A stretch of DNA of 64,000 nucleotides from Cricetomys ansorgei (taxonomy: Eukaryota; Chordata; Mammalia; Rodentia; Nesomyidae). Both the position numbers and the translations under genes were made by a program. A model generated the notes under the pieces. The model saw only the letters and a program-made list of their open reading frames with translations, was not told the DNA's origin and did not search any database. The stretch's first letter is position 1, and the number at the start of each line of letters is the position of its first letter. The stretch spans positions 62,001-126,000 of the forward strand of contig JAMJFZ010003746.1 of the NCBI GenBank assembly GCA_026225945.1, read 5' to 3'. Shown here piece after piece: positions 35,711 to 47,595 of the stretch.

Positions 35711-36151
35711 ATGAGCCTACAACACACAGGCAAAGATAACATGGAGCTACCTAGGCCTGCATTTTTGTCTCCCACCCAGTCTGTGAAGGCAGGTAGGTGG
35801 ATGCTCTCTGAAGTTCATACAGAGTTTCGTGCACCCAGCCGGGCTCTTAAGCACCATGCCACAACATCTCACCAGCTAGCATGACACGGAACTCAGAACG
35901 CCAGCCTCAAAGTGGTCTTCAGAAATTATCAAATCCCCAATCCTACTCAAAATAAGGGATGAAATTTGCAATTGAAATATGAACAAGAGGGATGACCATG
36001 CTTTGTGGGTGGCACTGCACTGAGGGCCAGAGCAAGGCTAGGACTTGTAGCAGGTATGACCCTGAGTTTTAGATTAATACTGATACCAGCGCCTGGGCTC
36101 CCATGCACTTGCTCTTGTGCTATACACCGGTCTGGTGGGAGGCACAGAAGT

Positions 36152-36152
36152 T

Positions 36153-36193
<41 letters not shown>

Positions 36194-36250
36194 GGGTATG
36201 CATATTTGTGTGTGGCTGAATATGTGCATAGTGCACTTGGGTATATGAGT

Positions 36251-36292
<42 letters not shown>
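36152..36292. repeat. Compound TG/GA and TG microsatellites
   Basis: A (TG)n run at 36152-36172 passes directly into (GA)n at 36173-36195. A second (TG)n run lies at 36248-36292 and forms the tail of the adjoining reverse-oriented SINE. Confidence 0.93.
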
Positions 36293-36293
<1 letters not shown>

Positions 36294-36550
36294 TAGGCCA
36301 AAGATCAATCTGAGTGTCATTCCTCAGGTGCCCTCCACCTTGTATTTTGAGACAGGGTCTCTTGCTAGGACCTGAGACTCACCAATTAGATGAAGCTGGC
36401 TGACCAGCAAGCCATAGGGGTCTGCTTATCTCTACCTCTCCCTGGTGCTGGGATTATAAGTACGCATCACCAGACCCAGCTTTTTTTTCTAAATGGGCTC
36501 TGGGAATTGAACTCAATTCCTCCACATTACGGATTGAGCTGTCCCCACAC
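36293..36550 (-). mobile_element. Composite tRNA/B1-type SINE
   Basis: Same order as the element at 26195: ccaaagatcaatctgagtgt, tgagacagggtctcttgcta, ctggtgctgggattataagt, gggctctgggaattgaactc. Confidence 0.7.
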
Positions 36551-36554
36551 CCCC

Positions 36555-36730
36555 TTCTTTACTTTTTCAAGACAGGGTCTCATGTAGCCCAGGTTGGCCT
36601 CAAAATTATTCTGTAGTGAGGAAGTTTCTGGGATGCACCACCACACTCATTTCTGCTCTCCTGGGGCCCCAGCAGGGCTTTGTGTGTGCCAGGCAAGCAC
36701 TCTGCCTCCTGAGCTAAGCGTCAGTCCCAG
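36555..36730 (-). mobile_element. ID-B1 composite SINE (B4-type)
   Basis: gacagggtctcatgtagccc and ggttggcctcaaaattattc are B1-derived. tgccaggcaagcactctgcc and tgagctaagcg are ID-derived. Confidence 0.7.
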
Positions 36731-37129
36731 ACTGGAAACAGAATTTTGAATCAAACAAGCTACAGCCTTACTCCGTTAGAATGAGAGCCTGGGAGCCTTG
36801 GCGGGGGAGGGTGGAACTCAGGGACTGGGGTGGGAGCAGTTAAGCAGTTCTGGATCCCTTCCTGCATCCTTAGCCTGAGGCGACCTTGGGGATACAAAAC
36901 CCTTCAGTGGATTCTAGGTACTTTCTGCTCTTGGGTGTGTACTTATCAAAAAAGAGAGATTTGGGTGATAGTTAATTGAGATAAGGAATGTCAAACCTGT
37001 GACGCTGACTGAAATGGGCCTTGAGGGTGCGGGTGGTGTTTGCTGAGAAGTAGGTGATGGGGATGAGGACAGAGTCCTGGACTACCATGCACGAGAGCCT
37101 GGTAGTCAGAGAGCTGAATGTGATGTGAA

Positions 37130-37400
37130 GGCCAGAGGACCAGAAACTCAAGGCCATTCTCAGCTCCATAGGAAATTTTTGACTAGCCTAGGCTACATGA
37201 GACCCAGCCAGAAAGAAAGGGGCAGGGGGGAGGAAGGAGGGAAGAAAGAGAAGAAAAAAGAGAAAGAAAAAAAGGAAAAAAAACCGATGGCATAGGAGTA
37301 GTTAGTGAATGTGGTGATCTCCAGCTATGGAGGCAGAGGCAGGAGGATCAAGAATCCAAAGTCAGCCTGGGTTAAAACAGCAACAACAACATCCCCAAAT
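37130..37400 (+). mobile_element. Two B1 fragments separated by a purine-rich tract
   Basis: A B1 3' piece (actagcctaggctacatgag acccag) runs into a GGAA/GAAA-rich tail at about 37205-37285. A second B1 piece (ggaggcagaggcaggaggat) lies at about 37325-37375. Confidence 0.65.
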
Positions 37401-37534
37401 CACACACAACCAACAATGTAACAAAATTAACTGAGTCTGTAGCCCCAGCTCCCTCAGCCTAAGAAGGTGTTTCAAAATCCTATCTACTTTCAACAGGCTA
37501 TGACAGCTACATTTTTCTGTGTTCATTCAGCATC

Positions 37535-37702
37535 TTTTACATTTATTTATTTCTGTGTGCGTGTATGTGTGTGTGTGTGTACAGTTATGCATGACACAGC
37601 ATGTGTGGAGGTCGGAGGACAGATTTAGGAGTCCTTTCTACTACATGAGAGCCAGGGACTTAGCAGCAAGTACCTTTACCCACTGAGCATCTCTCCAGCC
37701 CT
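37535..37702 (-). mobile_element. B3-type SINE
   Basis: In reverse orientation: tatttatttctgtgtgcgtg tail, gtggaggtcggaggacagat body and ccactgagcatctctccagc head. Confidence 0.8.
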
Positions 37703-37769
37703 CATCATCTCAAGGCAAATTAAACCATTTATGTTCATAACTTGCCCTGTTCCCAGGACACCTGCCATA

Positions 37770-37860
37770 CAGGAATCAGGTGTGGGCTCTGAAGTCTGGG
37801 CTTTGATTCCAGTCCTGCCACTCATGGTCTGCACCTTAGTTTCCTAAGCAAGGCTCCGAA
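37770..37860 (+). mobile_element. MIR SINE fragment
   Basis: gggctttgattccagtcctg and tgcaccttagtttcctaagc match the MIR core. Confidence 0.6.
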
Positions 37861-37869
37861 GGCAATAGC

Positions 37870-40045
37870 AGCCAGTTTGTGGCACACAGAGAGAGAAACG
37901 ACCCTAGTGATAGGAAGCATGGTTACTATGGTCTGGCACAGCAGGAAGTATGTCCCAAGGGGTTCCCAGGCCCACACCTGGGGATCACTTTGCCTTGATC
38001 TCACTGAGAACTTTCTGAGGAGCTGGCCTCTGGCCAGCTGGCTGCTGGCCTTTTCTCCAGCCTCTTTCTCTTCTCTTCTTCTCTTTCTCCTTCCCAGCTC
38101 CTTCTCCCTGTGTCCCTAACCTGCCTGTTACTCTCTGGTTTCTAAGGCACCACTAGAAGAGAAAAAAGGACAGTGACACCAGGGAAACTCCCAGCTCATC
38201 ACACACTGGCCCTGCCAGGCCCCTCCCACCTTCTCTAGGAGCCTTGGGTCTCTCCTTCTCCAACTTCTCTCCCTCTGGCCCTTCTGAGTCCAGGTCAGAG
38301 TATCAAGCTGCCTTTAGACTGAGATCCCAGCTTGTTCCTTGTTGTCTTCCTGGAGGTGGGAAGATGTCAGCTGGCCCTGCCCAGCCCATAGGGATGGCAG
38401 ACCCAGAGGACCAGAACATTTCCCAATCCTGGGAAACCCTTCCAGGCCTGAGAGCAGCTCTCTTTTAGTCAACCTCAGTCTTCTCACATCTTCCAGGACC
38501 TCTCCACATTCCTTTCTTATTCTGCAGCCCAGAGACCACTGTCAAATGTCAGACACAGCCTCTGCCCCTTACCCTCCTCAGCAAGGACTTCCCTGGGCTG
38601 GGCCTCTGACCAGCTTTGGAAAATTTGGACTGTTTGTGATCAAAGAAGAAGTCAGTCACCACCATCTGCCAGCCCTTGGCCCACTCCCAGGGCCTCAAGT
38701 TCTCGGTGAAAGGTTCACCCTCAGAAGAAGCCAGTGGGCCTGGGAGCAAAGAAATCTGGAGACAGCAGAGGGGTCCCTCTACTCCAGTGTCAAGGAGGAG
38801 CTCAGCTGCTATTTTGTCTCCCAGGGAGCAAGATGGGCTCCCACCTGCCCTCCTTGTTTGGGTTTAGACTTCCAAATTGCCCAGTTCATCCCATACCCTT
38901 CCCCTCAAAAGTCAGGAGACAGACACTCAGACCATCCACAAACATAAACACTCCCACGGACCAACACGTACCTGCTGTGAGCCTGACACAGATACGAACA
39001 TGTCCTCTCACACACAGAAAACATACATGAGAGAAAAAAGTCTCCTCCCCACCTCGGAGAGAAGAACAGGACAGAAATAAGTCTTTCTTTTCTTCCCTTT
39101 GGAAAAATTAGAGACACTTGGAGAGAAGATTGGTTGAGGAGGTAGGCCGCGCATAAGGAGATAGAGGTCAGAGGGCAAAGGAGGCCAAGCAAGGAGCAGA
39201 GACCCAGAATTCAGGGCCCTAAGTGGGCCCACGAAGCTAGGCTCTGGAGCAAAGGACCCCAGCTAGCAGAGAAGGGGAGGCCAGACATGGCTATTGACAC
39301 ACAGCTGGGAAGGTCTGGTGGCCTCTGCATTACCATGTGATGAACCTGTCACCTATGCAGTCACACCTACCCCTAGCCCAGGTCACTGACCCGAAGAAGC
39401 ATGAGGCAATCTGAGGATGTGCACAGTGAATGCGGTCAGCCATGCGTCCCTGTGTCCCTGCGAAGGCTGCTGGGCTTCCTCGGCTTCTGCAGGAAGGAGA
39501 GCTGGGCGTCTGAGGCAGGAGGGGAATTTCCCGTGATGGAGAAGCCAGCCACCAGGCAGCCCCACAAAGCCCAGCTGAGGCCCCATCCCACCCTCTGGCA
39601 GAGAGCAGAGGGCCTTTTGCCAGCCTCCACCTGTTGCTCCCCAGGCTGCCTGTTACTTGCTGTGAATTTCCAAAATGGGAGAGGGCTCTGGAAAAGAGCG
39701 AGAGCCTGGTGTTTCCCAGGCTGGGCTGGGAATAAGGCAAGGGCAGGTACAAGAGCATAGACCACCTGGTCTGTCCTGCTGGCATGTCCTGGAGATCTAG
39801 CTTTCCTCCTTTGTCCAAAGCGGGGGATTCCAGAGCTCAAGGCCTTGAGGAAATCGCCGGATGTCTGGCTCACATCCTCCTGCCTTATTCTTGCCCCTAT
39901 CTGTTCCCATGTAGGGCTCTCTGTAGATCCTCTCCAGAGAAGGACAAGTCCCTCCTTCCTTCCTGAATACTGGATCTCATTTGGATGTCAGGTCATACCT
40001 GGAGAGCCATGGCCCATTCTGAACTTGCCTGCTGCACTCTGAGCA
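37870..40045. other. Non-coding unique DNA
   Basis: This is the longest repeat-poor stretch (about 2.2 kb). A pyrimidine-rich segment lies at 38055-38110. Longer frames run at 38339-38947 on the plus strand and 39330-39818 on the minus strand, but neither resembles a known protein or has convincing splice context. An NF-kappaB-like site gggaatttcc sits at 39532-39541 in a locally CpG-containing segment (39420-39600). The stretch could be regulatory, but nothing visible proves it. Confidence 0.5.
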
Positions 40046-40054
40046 AGTCGCCTC

Positions 40055-40432
40055 CTCCTGAGCCTTGTGTTATGGTTAGACTCCAAGTCCCTAGGAGATG
40101 CACCTCTGGGTGTGCTTTCCTGATGAGGGAAGACTCACCCTGAATGTGGATAGCACTGTCCCATGGGCTGGGGCTCCAGACTGAATAAAAAGGGGAAACA
40201 GAAAAAGTCAGCCAAGTATCACTTTCCACTTTCTCTGCTCCCTGATCTACTAGATATGAGCAAGCAGCTGAATGCACCCACTGCCACAGCCCAGAGCTAT
40301 TCCTACCTTGCCATGTCCTCTCCACCATGGTGGACTGTGTCCCCTCAAACTGGGAGCCAAAGTAACCCCTCCTCAAGATGCTGCTTGTCAGCATTTTGTC
40401 ACGACAACGAATAAAGTGACTCACCTGTAACC
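40055..40432 (+). mobile_element. Old LTR-like interspersed repeat (ERVL/MaLR type)
   Basis: tgttatggttagactccaag at the left, ccaccatggtggactgtgtc in the middle and attttgtcacgacaacgaat at the right follow the order of an ERVL/MaLR-type LTR. A related order is seen at 45352-45720. Confidence 0.5.
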
Positions 40433-40487
40433 AACCCCCACTTTGCCCACCCTCACACTTACTCCACCTCACCCACCCTCACCCCCT

Positions 40488-41106
40488 ACTGCAAAGCGGG
40501 GGACATGAGTTCTGCTCTGTGTTGGACCTCAGAGATCCAAACTGGGACCCCCAGGGCCCAAACCGGAACGCCGCACCCCACAGAGACTCACAGACGGGAT
40601 ATCAATGCAAATAGCAAGAGGATTTATTCCAGTGTACTGGGGCCGTTCTAACATGCAGGATAGAAGACCCCCCAGGGGCAGAAAGCAAGCCTTTTTATTT
40701 ACTGTTCAAGTGGTTGCTTGGGGGTTGTACAGTTGCTAGGCACAGACCAAGTTGGTACAAGTTGATTGGTACCCAAATTGCTTTCCCATTTTGATAGGTA
40801 GGGGCCAGTTAACCTCTAAACTGATTGGCGCTAGCATATAGCAAGGTCGCGGGCTCCTAAAAAGAATACATGCTCAAGGTTCCAGGCAACTGGGTGGAGG
40901 AAACTCTTTTGCCCAAGGCCATGGGTGGTCTATGGGGGAAGGGGGAGCTCTCTAGCCCAAGGCTGTCTCGTTTGTCTAAGAAAAGGTTTTTTCTTTAATT
41001 CTAGGAGCTCTCCAGGGTCACGGTGCACCTGGCTTGGGCCTATACAATTTTGGTGCTCTTAGAAGCCCGACTAAAGTTTCTTAGGCCTGGGCGAGGGTCC
41101 CGACCC
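40488..41106 (-). mobile_element. Solo LTR, gammaretrovirus-like (class I ERV)
   Basis: Read on the minus strand, the element starts tgtgggggtcgggaccctcg (plus-strand end near 41106). It has a TATA-like aataaaaagg (plus 40692-40701) and a polyadenylation signal aataaa (plus tttatt at 40623-40628). The signal is followed by cctcttgctatttgcat, the kind of R/U5 junction seen in gammaretroviral LTRs. The 3' edge lies near 40488 (plus tgcaaagcggg). Flanks cccctac and ctctg give only a weak 4-bp target-site match. No internal retroviral genes adjoin either side, so it is most simply a solo LTR left by recombination. Confidence 0.75.
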
Positions 41107-41457
41107 CCACACTCTGTATGACTTCTGATTCTACACCAAAAGCCAAAATATGTTTTTGAAGACATCCCTTGTAAACCACTGACTATTTGCATAAGATGTC
41201 TGCTACTCACTATGCCACAAAAATGCCTGGGAGGGTAGGCAGGAGAGGGTCATCTGGGTGAGACAGACTTTCTTCATCATCCCTAGTTCAGGGGTGACAG
41301 CCTCTGAGCACACAGGAATAGACATGTCCAATCAGATCTCTGCTCCTCACCCCCTCCCCCAAAGCTCATAGATACCAGGGCTATCCTGTCCACTTGAGTG
41401 ACCGTTATCCACACATGGTTGGTCAAATGTAAATTAATTAAACTTAAAAAAAGCAAT

Positions 41458-41790
41458 AATAGGAGCTAGAGGGATACTCAGAGGGTGAAATTCTTGCTGC
41501 ACAAGGATGGGGACCTGAGTTTGAGCCCCAGAACCAGAGTGAAAAAGCCTGGTGTGATGCACATGCCATCCCAGTGCTGGGGAGGCAGAGACAGGAGGAT
41601 TTCTGGAACTTGCTGGTTAGTCAGTCTAGCTAAACTTGTGACCCTAAGGCCAGTGAGAGAGCCTGCCTTAAAAAGAAAGATGAACAACATCTGAGGGAAG
41701 ACACCTGAGGTTAACATGGGCCCACACACATGTGTACACACATGCACATGTCCTGCACATGCACAAACACACATACACATGCACAAGCAA
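41458..41790 (+). mobile_element. Composite tRNA/B1-type SINE
   Basis: aggagctagagggatactca head, gaggcagagacaggaggatt middle, agagagcctgccttaaaaag, and a cacacacatgtgtacacaca tail. It is a nearly complete plus-strand copy of the family at 26195 and 36293. Confidence 0.75.
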
Positions 41791-42694
41791 ACATAAGTAG
41801 TGACTCAGTTCCTCAGTAGCATGAGGCACATTTCATTGTGATATATAGCCAGGATGACAGACAGCTACTCCTACATGTGACTTGAGGCTCCATGTGTGTT
41901 CTACCATGTCTTGCTCTACATGTGACTTTTAAGTCTTTGAAAAGTGGCCAGTGCCATGAGGAAGGGTGTGGAAAAGAGCACTGGACTAGGAGTTAGGAAA
42001 CCCCCCAACTTAATTCACTTAGAAGTCCTTTCTCCTGTCTGGCCTGCAGTTCCTGGCTACTACACGAAGCTCCAAGTCTGCCCATCACCTCCATCGCCAC
42101 AGAGGGGACTCTTGGATAGCTCTGCTCTGGAGACTCTGGCGGATTATCAGTTACGGTGGAAGGTGGAAAAGATGTGTTTTGACAGGAAAAAAAATTGTAA
42201 GGAGCTGTAGGTACCAGGACAAATATCTAGTTGGGATTTGGGGGCTTGGGAAGTCTTCCTGCAGAAAGTGACTTCTCAGCTGAGACCTGAAAGTAGCCAA
42301 GCAAGAGCTCAAGGAAGGGCGTTCATCACAAAGGGAATAGCATATGCACAGAGAAAAGTCTGGGCAAAGTACTGACAATTGCTCGCCCCAAGTTTGGCAT
42401 GGAGTTTGAAGCAGGAACACCTGGAGACATAGGCACAGGAGCTGCACACACAGCCCACGTGGAAGGCTGGGCACATGGAGGGTGAGCTGGGACAGAGTCA
42501 GTTGAATTCAGTCCTCAACCGCTTCTGTGCCCTTGAGGCTGAGATTGCACAGGGAACGATGGAGGATCTTCCTGGATCATTGCACCACTTTGCAACAGAA
42601 AGTCATGAGTAAGTTGGGGCCTTCCTGACTCCTAGTCCAGTGCTCTATCCCACACCATACTCTCTCTTCCTCATGGCATTGCCACTTGTCAAGA

Positions 42695-42806
42695 GCAGAG
42701 CTGGGTGGTGCACATCTGTAATCCCAACATTGGGGAGGTTGAGGCAGGAATGAATATGAAGCCAGCCTGACTACATAGTAAGATCTTGTCTCAAAAAAAT
42801 AAAACA
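42695..42806 (+). mobile_element. B1 SINE
   Basis: gtgcacatctgtaatcccaa, aggttgaggcaggaatg and gatcttgtctcaaaaaaata are B1 words in order. Confidence 0.8.
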
Positions 42807-42807
42807 A

Positions 42808-42983
42808 GGGGCTATAGAGAAGACTCAGTGGTTAAGAGCTCCCGCTGCTCTTGTAGAAGACCAGAGTTCAGATCCCATCATTCATGTTGGAGGCAGCTCA
42901 CAATTGCCTATAACGCTAGCCCCAAGGGGATTCAATAGCTCTGGCCTTCAATGACACGTGCAGACGTGTACATGCAAGAGCAT

Positions 42984-43020
<37 letters not shown>

Positions 43021-43050
43021 TAAAAATAAAGTAAAATCTTAAAAAATTTA
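42808..43050 (+). mobile_element. B3-type SINE with (CA)n tail
   Basis: ggggctatagagaagactca head, gttaagagctcccgctgctc, cagagttcagatcccatc, then a (CA)n run at 42985-43018 and the tail aattaaaaataaagtaaaat. Confidence 0.85.
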
Positions 43051-43589
43051 ATACAAAAGTACCAAAAAAAAAACCAACAAAAACAAAAACCTCCCCTCAA
43101 AACAGCAAAAAAGAAGTCTGATGTAGAAGCAGTTACCATATTGAGCTGTACAATTATTGTTAACATCAAGAGAAGTTCTGCTAGACCAGCAAGGCAAAGA
43201 GAACAGTACAATTACCTCGGGCATAGAACTTTTAGTCAACAGGGAGTAAAAACATGTTTCACTTGGCCCCAGTGTTTTTGTAATTGGGATAGTCTCTACA
43301 AACATGGCCACAATAATTGTGAAACCCCTGTCAGTCTATGGAACCCGGCTTGTACCAGCTCCTGCCCATCAAGTGGCTGGGTCCTTGGAAGGACAGGGAA
43401 GTTCAAGGAGCTGGACCAGCATGGGCCTTTGACTTGCACTATGGAGGAGATTAGTACAGTTTCTCCATGCTGACATGCTGATCAGCTTCCTCTGCCTCCA
43501 CCCACACCTCTCCCCTTTCCAGCCTGAAATTCCCTGTCCTGTTCAGGCTGTGGAATGGACACCAAGGGAGAAGAGGTGTTTGGGCTGAG

Positions 43590-43745
43590 GGCAAGAAGAG
43601 CTGAGTTTGAGTCTAGTCTTTGACATGTGGCCCCAGACAAGTCCCTTCCTCTCCTGAGCCCTCAGCTTTTCCTTTTATAATGTGTAGGAATCTGACTAAA
43701 TACTTATGAAGGGACATTCCAATCTGACACCTAAGGAAGTATGAA
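43590..43745 (+). mobile_element. MIR SINE
   Basis: gagtttgagtctagtctttg, ccccagacaagtcccttcct and cctcagcttttccttttata fit the MIR core and 3' end. Confidence 0.7.
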
Positions 43746-43807
43746 ATTTTGGAGGAAGAAAAAGCAAGACAGCCTAGGGGTCAGGAAGCACTACTGCTAG
43801 TGGCTTC

Positions 43808-43945
43808 TTCCCCCATTCAATGGAGTCTCATTTAGCCCAGGCTGACCTCAAATTCCCTAAGCCAAGGGTGACCTTGAACTCCCAATCCTCTTACTCTACC
43901 TCTCAAGGGCTGAGATTACAGGCATGTGCCACCATGTCCTTCTTT
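43808..43945 (-). mobile_element. B1 SINE
   Basis: gtctcatttagcccaggctg, gaccttgaactcccaatcct and gctgagattacaggcatgtg are reverse-oriented B1 words. Confidence 0.8.
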
Positions 43946-43949
43946 AATG

Positions 43950-44930
43950 CTTTTAAATGAATTATTTCATGTGTCTCTGTAAGAAATAGTTCATTAATGG
44001 TCCATTACTAGCATGAGGTGCATTGAAAGCTCATTAGTGAATCACAGATTGTCAGGAAACCCTAGACCCCTGTGTTCCCTAGCTGGCAGCTTGTGCCTGC
44101 ATGTCTAACTTAGGTTTGAAAAATTACAGGCAGTCTGCTACAGGACCCAGTTCATATATCAGAAAATGAGGGACTCTGGAAGTCCAGGATATACATGAGA
44201 TAAGGTTTTGTGTCTTGAACAAGTAGGATGGGGGACTTAGAGAGGGTACAGTACTAGACACAGGGAAGATTGTGCCTGCCTGAAGAACTCAGAAAGTGAG
44301 GAATTCAGGGGGCAGAGAAATGCAATCAGAAATATAAAAACTATTGTTTTGCACCATATTGTCATGCAACCCCCACCTCCCCATGCCCCCCCACCTCCTC
44401 CCTCACCTCCCTTTCTTCAGGCTGGCTCTGGACTTTGCTTCCCTTTTACTACTTTGAGGATTCTTATTATGAAGCGATGATCCTTGCTTCTCAAATGCCT
44501 AGTAAGAAGCCCAGGAGACCAGTACTAATATTTTAAAAATGAGGAAACTGAGGCTGCTAGAGGGTTAAGACAACCACTAGTAAGAGGCACGGTTGTGGTC
44601 AGACTCCAGTACAGCTAGTATCCACGCATTCTGCATCTGTGGATTCAACCAAATGAGGACAGAAAGTATGTAGGAAAAAAATTTGCCTCTGTGCTGCACG
44701 TGTGCAGAACTTGTGTGTCATCACTCCCACCATGGTACCGTGTGACAACCTTTTACACAACATCGGCATTGTATTAGGTATAATGAGTCACGCAGGGGCG
44801 GTTTGGAATCCAGGAGGATGTGCATAGTAGATTATAAGTAAACACCATGCTTCCCTGGATTTTAATATCTGAGCAGGTAACCAATCCCCCGTGGTTACCA
44901 AGGACTGATGGAACTTGAAAGACAGATGAG
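43950..44930. other. Non-coding DNA with MIR trace
   Basis: No exon is recognised. A MIR-like piece in reverse orientation (aatgaggaaactgaggctgc) lies at about 44535-44620. Confidence 0.5.
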
Positions 44931-44934
44931 GGCC

Positions 44935-45172
44935 TGGAGGAGTGCTCCCCTGTTAAGAGTACTTGCTGTTCTTAGAAAGGACCCATATTGGTTCCCAGCA
45001 CCCCTTTCCTCCATCCCTCCCTCACACATTATTGTGTCTCACAACCACCTGTGACTCCAGCTCCTAGGGATTCAACAACACCCTCTCCTGCCTCCACGGG
45101 TATCTACACTCATGTGCATATACCACAGAGGCACACATGTATACACAATTAAAATGAAAAATATCTTGGTAT
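44935..45172 (+). mobile_element. B3-type SINE
   Basis: gttaagagtacttgctgttc, acccatattggttcccagca, ctcacaaccacctgtgactc and gcacacatgtatacacaatt lie in B3 order. Confidence 0.75.
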
Positions 45173-45315
45173 GGTGGTGGCACACGCCTTTAATCTCAAC
45201 ACTCAGGAAGCAGAGGCAGGCAGAGCTCTGTGAAGTTCAAGGTCAGCCTAGTCTACAGAGTGGGTTCCAGGCCAGCAAGGTCTGCATAGTGAGGCCCTAT
45301 CTCAAAACAAACAAA
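45173..45315 (+). mobile_element. B1 SINE inserted next to B3
   Basis: tggtggcacacgcctttaat, aagcagaggcaggcagagct, gtcagcctagtctacagagt and ctatctcaaaacaaacaa. This is a full-length B1 with low divergence. Confidence 0.9.
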
Positions 45316-45349
45316 TAAACCAGACAAGTCATATTTAATAAACCCAGGT

Positions 45350-46900
45350 GTTACAGTTTGAATATGAAAGATAATCTCACAGGGTTAGTGTTGAGTGCTT
45401 GGTATCCAGTGGCACTATTTTGGAAGGGTCTAAAAATCTGAGGAGATAGAGACTAGTTGGAAGAAGTAGATCACTTTTGGGTGTGACATTGAAAGTCTAA
45501 CCTGGTTTTCCACCTCCTCCCTGCCCCCAGCTCTTCCCTGCTTCCAGTTTGCTATGAGGTGAATGGCCTCCTCCACATGCCATGATGTTCTGCCTCACCA
45601 CAGGCCCAGAAACAACAGAGCCAAGGACTATAAACTGAAATCTTTGAAATCACCTTAAAAACTAAATCCTTCCTTCCTAAAGTCATTCATGTTGAGTATG
45701 GGAAAAAAATAACTAACACAGAAAATTAATACCAAAGAAGTGGATTTGTTGCTATAAGCTTAAGTATGGCTGTTAAGCCTTTGGAAGTGATTTGCAGGAA
45801 GAATTCAGGAAAGTTCAGAGATACAGGCTTTTAGGAAAGCCCAGGATGCTATCAGCAGCGCTTAGTGGGTGATTCTGGTGAAGCTCAGACAACCAGGATG
45901 CTGATAGGAATGCAGAGTAAAGACTTGGCTCATGGGGCTTCCAATGGGAATGAGGTCTCCATTGTGAATGAGATCAGAGGCCATTCATATTACATCTGAA
46001 AAAGAATTTGACTATATTTTATCTGTGCAAGCCCTGAGAGACTTTGAATGAGGCTGAGTGTAAAGGTGATAGGTTAATTCATTAATCTGATGGAGTTCAG
46101 CATTCAGGCTGTGGCATAGTTATCACTAACTTCTTTTAGCCACATTTATGGTGATAATCAGGGCAGAAAGACATTTAAAACTTGTGGTTTAGTCAGAAAA
46201 TCCTGTGTAAAGTTGGGGCCTAAGGATACTATTGTTTCTGAAGAGATCAGCACCACTAAAAAGAGCTAGATACCTTGTATTGGGATAAGATGCCTTGAGG
46301 GTATCTCAGCTACTGGCCAGTCTCCTCTCATCCCAGACTAGGGTTATAAAAGAGTACACTCATTGAAAGATTATTTTCCTTCAGGAGAGAGCACCTGGCT
46401 AACACAGGGCCACATAGGAAATGCCTGCTCTTTGTTGTTGTATATTGGAAGCATGTAACATTCTCTTTGATTTTCTAGGGGCTCACAGCTAAGAGTTTGC
46501 ATTGAATCTCTGAATATACTTTGAATTTGAACTTTCAGACAATGCTGGAATTACCAAGACTTCGGGGACTCTTGGAGACAGCCTAAATGCATCTTGCAAT
46601 ATGAAGTGAGCTGTCTATTAGTCTTTGGGGACCAGGAGTGGAATGTTACAGTTTAAATAACTAATGTCAGCCACAAGCTCATGTATCAAGTGCTTAGTCA
46701 CCAATTCTGTTGAAAACTCCTGAAAGACACAGCTATTCCCACTATTAGGACAGCCTGGGATTAGACAGGTTTATGGCTGGACCCTTCCAGAATCAGACTC
46801 TGTAAGGTACAGGCCTAGAAACAGAATATTAAATATGATCCCACGGGTCACTTGGGAATTAGTAGAGTTTGAGAGGGCAAAGCTCTCTAACATGAGTTTT
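45350..46900 (+). mobile_element. Old ERVL/MaLR-type LTR element remnant
   Basis: An LTR-like segment at 45350-45720 starts gttacagtttgaatatgaaa and ends taactaacacagaaaattaa. A non-coding internal stretch follows. The motif accaggagtggaatgttaca at about 46630 opens a second, shorter LTR-like segment (gtttaaataactaatgtcag ... gctcatgtatcaagtgct). The LTR-internal-LTR order and the similarity of the two ends support an ancient provirus-like insertion without coding capacity. The family name is not certain. Confidence 0.5.
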
Positions 46901-46919
46901 CAAAGCTCAAAATGAGAAT

Positions 46920-47345
46920 TATCTGTTTGTACATAAGTAGTCAACTTGACACAAACTAGACTCTTCAGAGACTTCCTAGGGGAAGAGAACCTCAGTTGAG
47001 GATTTGCCTCAATTGGACTGGTCTGTAGGCATGGCTGTAGGGCATTTTCTTGATTAATGGAGAATGTCGGAAAGCTCAGATCACTGTGGGTGGTGCCACC
47101 CTTGGACAGGTGGTACTGAGTAGTCTAAGAAAGCAATCTAGCAGGCCATGAACAGCAGGCTAGTAAGTAGGACTTCTCCATCTTCTTTGCTTCAGTCCCT
47201 GTCTCCAGGTTCCTGCCCTGGCTTCCCTCCATGATGGGCTGTGATCAATTGGAGTATGTATGCCATGTAAACCCTTTCCTCTCTGAGTTACTTCTGGTAA
47301 GCATTGTATCACAGCAATAAAGAACCTACCTAAGCCAATCAGCCA
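46920..47345 (+). mobile_element. Rodent interspersed repeat of unresolved class
   Basis: The segment opens tagtcaacttgacacaaact, has a gggtggtgccacccttggac middle and ends tatcacagcaataaagaacc. I recognise this as a common rodent repeat pattern but cannot assign LTR or DNA-transposon class. Confidence 0.5.
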
Positions 47346-47449
47346 TGGAGAACAAGCACATGCTTTTGCTTGGTGGCATCACCCAGGCATCAAATCCACA
47401 GCTGTGAAAAATTCCTGTGGCAGCTGGCAATATTACCTCCTTTAATTAA

Positions 47450-47595
47450 TTTTTGATTCTGGATCTCACTGTGTAGCTCTGGCTGTCCTGGAACTTACTA
47501 TATACACCAGGCTGGTTTTGAACTCACAGAGATCCACCTGCCTCTGCCTCCCTCATGCTGGGATTAAAGGCGTGCATTACTATACCCAGCTAACA
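47450..47595 (-). mobile_element. B1 SINE
   Basis: ggctgtcctggaacttacta, tgaactcacagagatccacc and atgctgggattaaaggcgtg are reverse-oriented B1 words with low divergence. Confidence 0.9.

Noticed and set aside
38339..38947. A 202-codon plus-strand frame, the longest in the window
   Set aside because: It has low-complexity serine/proline-rich content, several overlapping alternative frames of similar length and no recognisable domain or splice context. GC-rich DNA yields such frames by chance.
39330..39818. A 162-codon minus-strand frame
   Set aside because: It overlaps open frames on the other strand and in another phase, has no known motif and lacks exon-like boundaries.
40488..41106. Complete provirus at the LTR
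   Set aside because: Neither flank contains retroviral gene sequence or a second LTR copy nearby, so only a solo LTR is supported.
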